Assembly (NCBI GenBank): GCA_937901695.1
Contig: CALDJN010000130.1
Span: 1 to 10,128 of the forward strand
DNA length: 10,128 nucleotides
Reading direction: 5' to 3'
From: an uncultured Anaerocolumna sp.
Lineage (GTDB): Bacteria; Bacillota; Clostridia; Lachnospirales; Lachnospiraceae
Of the stretch, positions 6,501 through 10,128 are shown piece after piece (the stretch's first letter is position 1; every line of letters starts with the position of its first letter). The notes under the pieces were generated by a model. It saw only the letters and a list, made by a program, of their open reading frames with translations, ran no database searches and was not told the origin of the DNA. The position numbers were made by a program, and so were the translations under genes.

Positions 6501-6637
6501 GCCTGCGGCTCAGAATGACAATCTCCTAGGCTCAGAATGACAGTCTTAGACTCAGAATGGCAGTTTTGCAACAGTCCCTTCCCTGCTAAGATAAAATTAC
6601 AAACTAACGTAATCCTCTTTTTCTTTCATGATTAATT

Positions 6638-8422
6638 TTATACAGTAAATTTCGAAATCTCATGAATCAATTTTTCTGCAGATTTTTGGGAAGCTGATAC
6701 AAGTTCTGAAACATTTTCTGCTTTATTCATAATATTATTGCTGCGTTGGGAAATATCTTTTGTTCCATCCGCTCCGTGACCGGTAGAAGCTGCCACTTCA
6801 CCTACTGCTTCAAGAACATCTTGTATAGAAGCGAGAAGTTCTTCCGATGTTGCACTAAAGTCACTAACAAGGCTATCTACATATTTGGAGTCATCACTAT
6901 AAAGCCCTGCAACTTCTAAGAATCTTTCATAATCTTTATCTACATCTGTTGATACATAATTAAGCAAATTCTTTGCATTATTTGTAAGGTTTTCAACAGC
7001 TCCCGTAACTTCATTGATAATAGTTTGAATCTGAATTACATTATCTTTAGATTGTTCTGCCAAGGTACGAATCTCATCTGCCACTACAGCGAAACCTTTA
7101 CCTTGCTCTCCTGCCCTTGCTGCTTCAATAGCTGCATTTAAAGACAACAGATTTGTTTGATTGGTTATATTTAAGATAGAATCGGATAATACTTTTATCT
7201 GCTCTACTACTTTCGCCTGATCAATTGCTTCTAACAATTTGCCTTTAATTGAATTCTGGATATCTTTTGACTTTTCCTGAGATTTATGTACATTTTCTTT
7301 TACCTGGGAAGCCCTTTCACTAATCTTAACGGCTTCATTGGCACCTTCCTGTGCTTTAACAGCGATGGAGTGAACTGCAGATTCAATTTCTTCCGAAGAT
7401 TTGGTAACCGAATGAGAATTTCTCGCAGTCTCATCAATATTAGAAGCCAGTTCCCCTGATACCTTTGTAACTTCAGTTATATCTGTCAACAGGCTATAAG
7501 TGTTGGTGTTAATCTCCATTACGTTATTGGTAATACTATTAGCCTGCTCTTTTACTTCAGAAATAAGAAAAAGGTTAGCTTCAATCATCTCTTTTATAGA
7601 CTCTGCCAATATACCAAATTCATCTTTACGCTTTAAAATATTATCTGGCAGACACTTAGAAAAATCTCCCGTCGATATAATACCCATATATTTTGTCATG
7701 CCTTTAATGACAGATAAAATATCCCTTACAAATAAAATGATAAAGGCTACACATATAACAGTTACAACAGCAACAATAGCAATAAATGCCGTAATGTTTT
7801 TCTGTAGATTTCGTTCCTGTATATGATTCTGTGCTTCAATTTCCTTATCAATAAAATCTACATAATTACCAGTACTGATAATCCATTGAAAAGGTTCAAA
7901 TAATTTAGAATAAGCCCTCTTAGGCGATGTTTCCGTTTCATTTGGCTTAGGATAATAGAATTCTGTAAAACCACTGCCTTCAGTGGTTGCAACTTTTACA
8001 ATATTCTGAATCAGTTTGTTGCCCAACTTATCTGTTTCGTCATAACGGTTCATTCCTTCTTTCTCAGGAGTGATTGGATGCATAACCAACATATGGTCTA
8101 CACCATCAATCCAGAAATATCCACCATCACCATATCTTAAGTTTCGTACTAATTCCATGCCTGTTTCTTTTGCTTCCGTTAAGGTATATTTTCCAGCCTT
8201 ATATTGGGCATAAACGGCGTCTAAAAGTGTAATAACATTGTCTACCTGATCTTTGATGTTCTTATCATAATCTTCACGTATTGTTGTGTCCAACAGTTCC
8301 ATATTTCGTCTATCATTATCGATTTCCTTTTTAATTGAGAATAAGGAAATTGAAGAAACTGCAGCAATAATAATAATTACTAAAACCAATAATTTTGAAC
8401 TAATTTTAACTTTCTTTAACAT
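6638..8422 (-). CDS. Methyl-accepting chemotaxis protein, single-Cache (sCache_2) sensor type (594 aa)
   Basis: This is a second chemoreceptor, with a different sensor from the one at the left of the window. Residues about 10-30 and 209-231 are membrane helices. Between them lies a single Cache domain with the sCache_2 hallmarks: LRYGDGGYFWIDG (95-107), MHP (114-116), a G-N...D..G stretch, GSGFTEFYYPKP (149-160) and the closing FQWIISTGNYVDFID. Related domains bind small organic acids or similar compounds, but the ligand cannot be read from the sequence. The following HAMP segment (about 232-285) has the GDF and DEFG.L positions but lacks the usual early proline. The signalling tip at about 422-458 contains TNLLSLNAAIEAARAG and GKGFAVVADEIRTLAEQS. 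GGAGG lies six bases before the ATG. The gene is intact and stands alone, divergent from the amidase gene. Confidence 0.95.
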   Translation of the reverse strand: MLKKVKISSKLLVLVIIIIAAVSSISLFSIKKEIDNDRRNMELLDTTIREDYDKNIKDQVDNVITLLDAVYAQYKAGKYTLTEAKETGMELVRNLRYGDGGYFWIDGVDHMLVMHPITPEKEGMNRYDETDKLGNKLIQNIVKVATTEGSGFTEFYYPKPNETETSPKRAYSKLFEPFQWIISTGNYVDFIDKEIEAQNHIQERNLQKNITAFIAIVAVVTVICVAFIILFVRDILSVIKGMTKYMGIISTGDFSKCLPDNILKRKDEFGILAESIKEMIEANLFLISEVKEQANSITNNVMEINTNTYSLLTDITEVTKVSGELASNIDETARNSHSVTKSSEEIESAVHSIAVKAQEGANEAVKISERASQVKENVHKSQEKSKDIQNSIKGKLLEAIDQAKVVEQIKVLSDSILNITNQTNLLSLNAAIEAARAGEQGKGFAVVADEIRTLAEQSKDNVIQIQTIINEVTGAVENLTNNAKNLLNYVSTDVDKDYERFLEVAGLYSDDSKYVDSLVSDFSATSEELLASIQDVLEAVGEVAASTGHGADGTKDISQRSNNIMNKAENVSELVSASQKSAEKLIHEISKFTV

Positions 8423-8503
8423 AATACTCCTCCATAAAATATGTATTTAATTCAAAACATAGAGTAATAATAACAATGGGCAAGTAAAATAATAGAGTCA
8501 AAA

Positions 8504-8520
8504 TTGAAATATAATTTCAA
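8504..8520. promoter_or_regulatory. 17-bp palindrome upstream of the single-Cache chemoreceptor
   Basis: TTGAAAT-ATA-ATTTCAA is a perfect seven-base inverted repeat with a three-base centre, 82 bases before the chemoreceptor start at 8422. The size and shape would fit an operator for a dimeric repressor. Short palindromes arise by chance in DNA this AT-rich, so the call is tentative. Confidence 0.3.
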
Positions 8521-8657
8521 AAACCATTACTTTTTGTCGAATTAAATCACTTTTCTAAATATTAGCACTTTATTTATAAATGTGCAATGGTTTTAGTCAA
8601 TTTATACAACTAAATACCTATTTATCTTTTATTAATTCAACTTCATATACAATAAAA

Positions 8658-8696
8658 AATATGAATTTTGTTTCATATTGATTTATTGCATATTTT
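8658..8696 (+). promoter_or_regulatory. Candidate sigma-A promoter for the amidase gene with overlapping inverted repeat
   Basis: TTGTTT (8668-8673), a 17-base spacer and TATTTT (8691-8696) resemble a weak vegetative promoter ending 33 bases before the TTG start. AATATGAA (8658-8665), six bases, then TTCATATT (8672-8679) is a perfect eight-base inverted repeat that covers the -35 box, and a further TTCATAT lies at 8642-8648. A repressor bound there could block the promoter. The remainder of the 307-base intergenic region (8423-8729) shows only AT-rich DNA. Confidence 0.35.
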
Positions 8697-8729
8697 TTTA
8701 CTATCTTTGTATGAAAGAAGGAAATATAA

Positions 8730-10128
8730 TTGTTAAGAAAATATAATATCGAAGAAAAATCTATTCTAAATATTCAAGAAGATTTTTTAAAAAATAAGAT
8801 AACTTCCAGGGATTTAGTTCTGGAATATCTTAATAGAATAGCTTCTTTTGATCAAGATAGCTTAAGATTAAATTCTGTCCTGGAGATTAACCCGGATGCC
8901 TTGCAAATTGCTGAAGCATTAGACTATGAAAGAAAATCATTTGGTCTTCGCAGTAATCTCCATGGAATACCTGTATTTTTAAAAGATAATATATTAACCA
9001 AAGATAAAATGCATACAAGCGCAGGCTCTTATGCTTTAAAAGATTTTTATGGAGATGAAGATGCATTTGTTGTAAAGCAATTGCGAAAAGCAGGTGCTAT
9101 CATCCTGGGAAAAACCAATATGACCGAATGGGCTAATTATATGAGCGGCAGTATGCCGTCTGGTTATAGTTCCAGAGGTGGTCATGTGTTTAGCCCATAT
9201 GGTAAAGGGTTAAATGTAGGAGGTTCCAGCAGCGGTTCTGCTATTGCCGTATCGGCTAATTTTTGTACTGTTGCTATTGGTACACAAACAAGTGGCTCTG
9301 TTATTAATCCTTCCAGTGAAAATGGAATTGTAGGATTAAAGCCAACCCTAGGATTGGTTAGCCGATCAGGTATTATTCCGGTTTCACTCATACAGGATAC
9401 AGCAGGAGCCATGGGAAGAACGGTTGAAGATGTTGCTATATTATTAGGTACCATAATTGGCTATGATAGAAAAGACCCTATTTCAATTGCTGGAAGCTAT
9501 AATGGCTATACTGATTATACTCAGTTTTTAAGTAGGAAAGGATTAGAAGGAGTACGCCTTGGTATTCCCAGAGAATTCTTCTATGATAATTTATCTGATG
9601 AAGAATCATCCATTATGGATAGTATGATAAATGCAATGAAACAGCAAGGAACTGTCATTGTAGATAACATTACTTTGTCCAATGCAAAAGACTTACAGTC
9701 AAAACACTATATACTTTATGAATTTAAATCGGAAATGAATGCTTTCCTAAAAAAACATAGTTCCAATTTACCTGTTAGTTCACTAACAGAATTGATTGCC
9801 TACCACAAATCCCATGCTGATATAATGCTAAAATATGGTCAAACCTTTATGATTACTTCTAATAAAACTTCCGGAACATTAACGGAACCGGAATATCTTA
9901 ATCATAGGATGAATGAACTGATACAAAGTCGGGAAAGTGTAGACAAAGCAATATTTGATAATCATTTAGATGCCTTGGTATTCCCAAGTGATAAAGGGGT
10001 TAAATTAATGGATAAAGCAGGATACCCTTCTATAACAGTACCTGCGGGATTATTAGCAGATGGACAGCCCTTTGGAATTACCTTTTCGGCGGAAGCCTTT
10101 AGTGAATCGAAATTACTGAGCATGGCTT
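8730..10128 (+). CDS. Amidase-signature family amidase, peptide-amidase/GatA-like (partial, 466 codons visible)
   Basis: The enzyme should hydrolyse an amide bond with the Ser-cisSer-Lys triad of the amidase signature family. The triad is complete: Lys85 in FLKDN, Ser166 in GGSSSGSA and nucleophile Ser190 in GTQTSGSV, with the usual 24-residue spacing between the serines. GIVGLKPTLGLVSRSGIIPVSLIQDTAGAMGRTVED follows as expected (in pieces: GIVGLKPT, GLVSRSGIIP, QDTAGAMGRTVED). It resembles stand-alone peptide amidases more than GatA; no gatC or gatB is adjacent in view. In the nucleophile motif Q-T-S-G-S replaces the common D-T-G-G-S, so substrate preference may differ. There is no signal peptide. 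TAA stands immediately before the TTG, no ATG is in frame until residue 94, and AAGGA lies seven bases upstream, so TTG is the start. The frame runs off the window at PFGITFSAEAFSESKLLSMA, close to the usual C terminus. Confidence 0.9.
   Translation, partial: MLRKYNIEEKSILNIQEDFLKNKITSRDLVLEYLNRIASFDQDSLRLNSVLEINPDALQIAEALDYERKSFGLRSNLHGIPVFLKDNILTKDKMHTSAGSYALKDFYGDEDAFVVKQLRKAGAIILGKTNMTEWANYMSGSMPSGYSSRGGHVFSPYGKGLNVGGSSSGSAIAVSANFCTVAIGTQTSGSVINPSSENGIVGLKPTLGLVSRSGIIPVSLIQDTAGAMGRTVEDVAILLGTIIGYDRKDPISIAGSYNGYTDYTQFLSRKGLEGVRLGIPREFFYDNLSDEESSIMDSMINAMKQQGTVIVDNITLSNAKDLQSKHYILYEFKSEMNAFLKKHSSNLPVSSLTELIAYHKSHADIMLKYGQTFMITSNKTSGTLTEPEYLNHRMNELIQSRESVDKAIFDNHLDALVFPSDKGVKLMDKAGYPSITVPAGLLADGQPFGITFSAEAFSESKLLSMA

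Larger units (their letters stand above)
6234..6587. mobile_element. MITE-like element or gutted insertion sequence with terminal inverted repeats
   Basis: The left end (6234-6258) and the reverse complement of the right end (6564-6587) agree over 24-25 bases, apart from one substitution and a two-for-one difference: AG(T/C)AGGGAAGGGA, then TGTTGCAAAA. About 354 bp lie between the outer ends, with no open frame for a transposase. The interior is almost entirely hairpins and short repeats. The TGTTGCAAA core resembles ends I remember from IS6-family elements such as IS26, and perhaps IS1182-type elements, so a transposase elsewhere could move it. I see no convincing target-site duplication (left flank ...AATGTGA, right flank AAGATAA...). 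It separates the minisatellite from the second chemoreceptor gene. Confidence 0.7.

Noticed and set aside
6234..6600. CRISPR array or tRNA-like gene in the repeat-rich intergenic DNA.
   Set aside because: Repeats are adjacent, degenerate and not separated by unique spacers of constant length; no cloverleaf can be drawn.
7500..7826. Plus-strand frame opposite the second chemoreceptor.
   Set aside because: It is the antisense of the HAMP and membrane-helix region, with no independent support.
9182..9454. Minus-strand frame opposite the amidase.
   Set aside because: It overlaps the catalytic serine motifs of a clear amidase gene on the plus strand.

Overview
The window looks like a piece of chromosome from a motile, low-GC, Gram-positive anaerobe of the class Clostridia, most likely a Lachnospiraceae-type organism. 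The basis is the strongly AT-rich DNA, GGAGG-type ribosome binding sites, two transmembrane chemoreceptors, a DegV-type fatty-acid-binding protein and a DUF3783 protein. The placement rests on family recognition and base composition only; no rRNA or other marker gene is present.

Layout, left to right. At 142-2148 (minus) lies a dCache-type methyl-accepting chemotaxis protein, preceded by a five-codon open reading frame with a near-ideal ribosome binding site. A 429-base divergent intergenic region contains a widely spaced 16-bp inverted repeat. At 2578-4227 (plus) is a 549-residue protein with an N-terminal XRE-like helix-turn-helix and a large C-terminal region I do not recognise. Beyond its stop is an 86-base imperfect hairpin and a short AT-rich tandem repeat. 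At 4425-5681 (minus) is a compact two-gene unit, degV-like then DUF3783, with a terminator-like hairpin far upstream.

From 5682 to 6637 there is no confident gene. This stretch holds a 9-bp minisatellite inside a frameshifted reading frame (6005-6233). Directly abutting it is a roughly 354-bp element with 24/25-bp terminal inverted repeats, internal hairpins and CATTCTGAG-type repeats (6234-6587), which looks like a MITE or a gutted insertion sequence. At 6638-8422 (minus) is a second chemoreceptor, of the single-Cache type. After a 307-base divergent intergenic region, a TTG-started amidase-signature enzyme runs from 8730 off the right edge.

How the parts may work together: the two chemoreceptors probably feed the same CheA/CheW array encoded elsewhere. 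DegV probably supplies bound fatty acid to a kinase encoded elsewhere. The remaining genes show no clear shared pathway. I see no defence system, CRISPR array, prophage, tRNA or rRNA. The least explained items are the C-terminal region of the helix-turn-helix protein, the MFG-repeat reading frame beside the inverted-repeat element, and the structured non-coding DNA.
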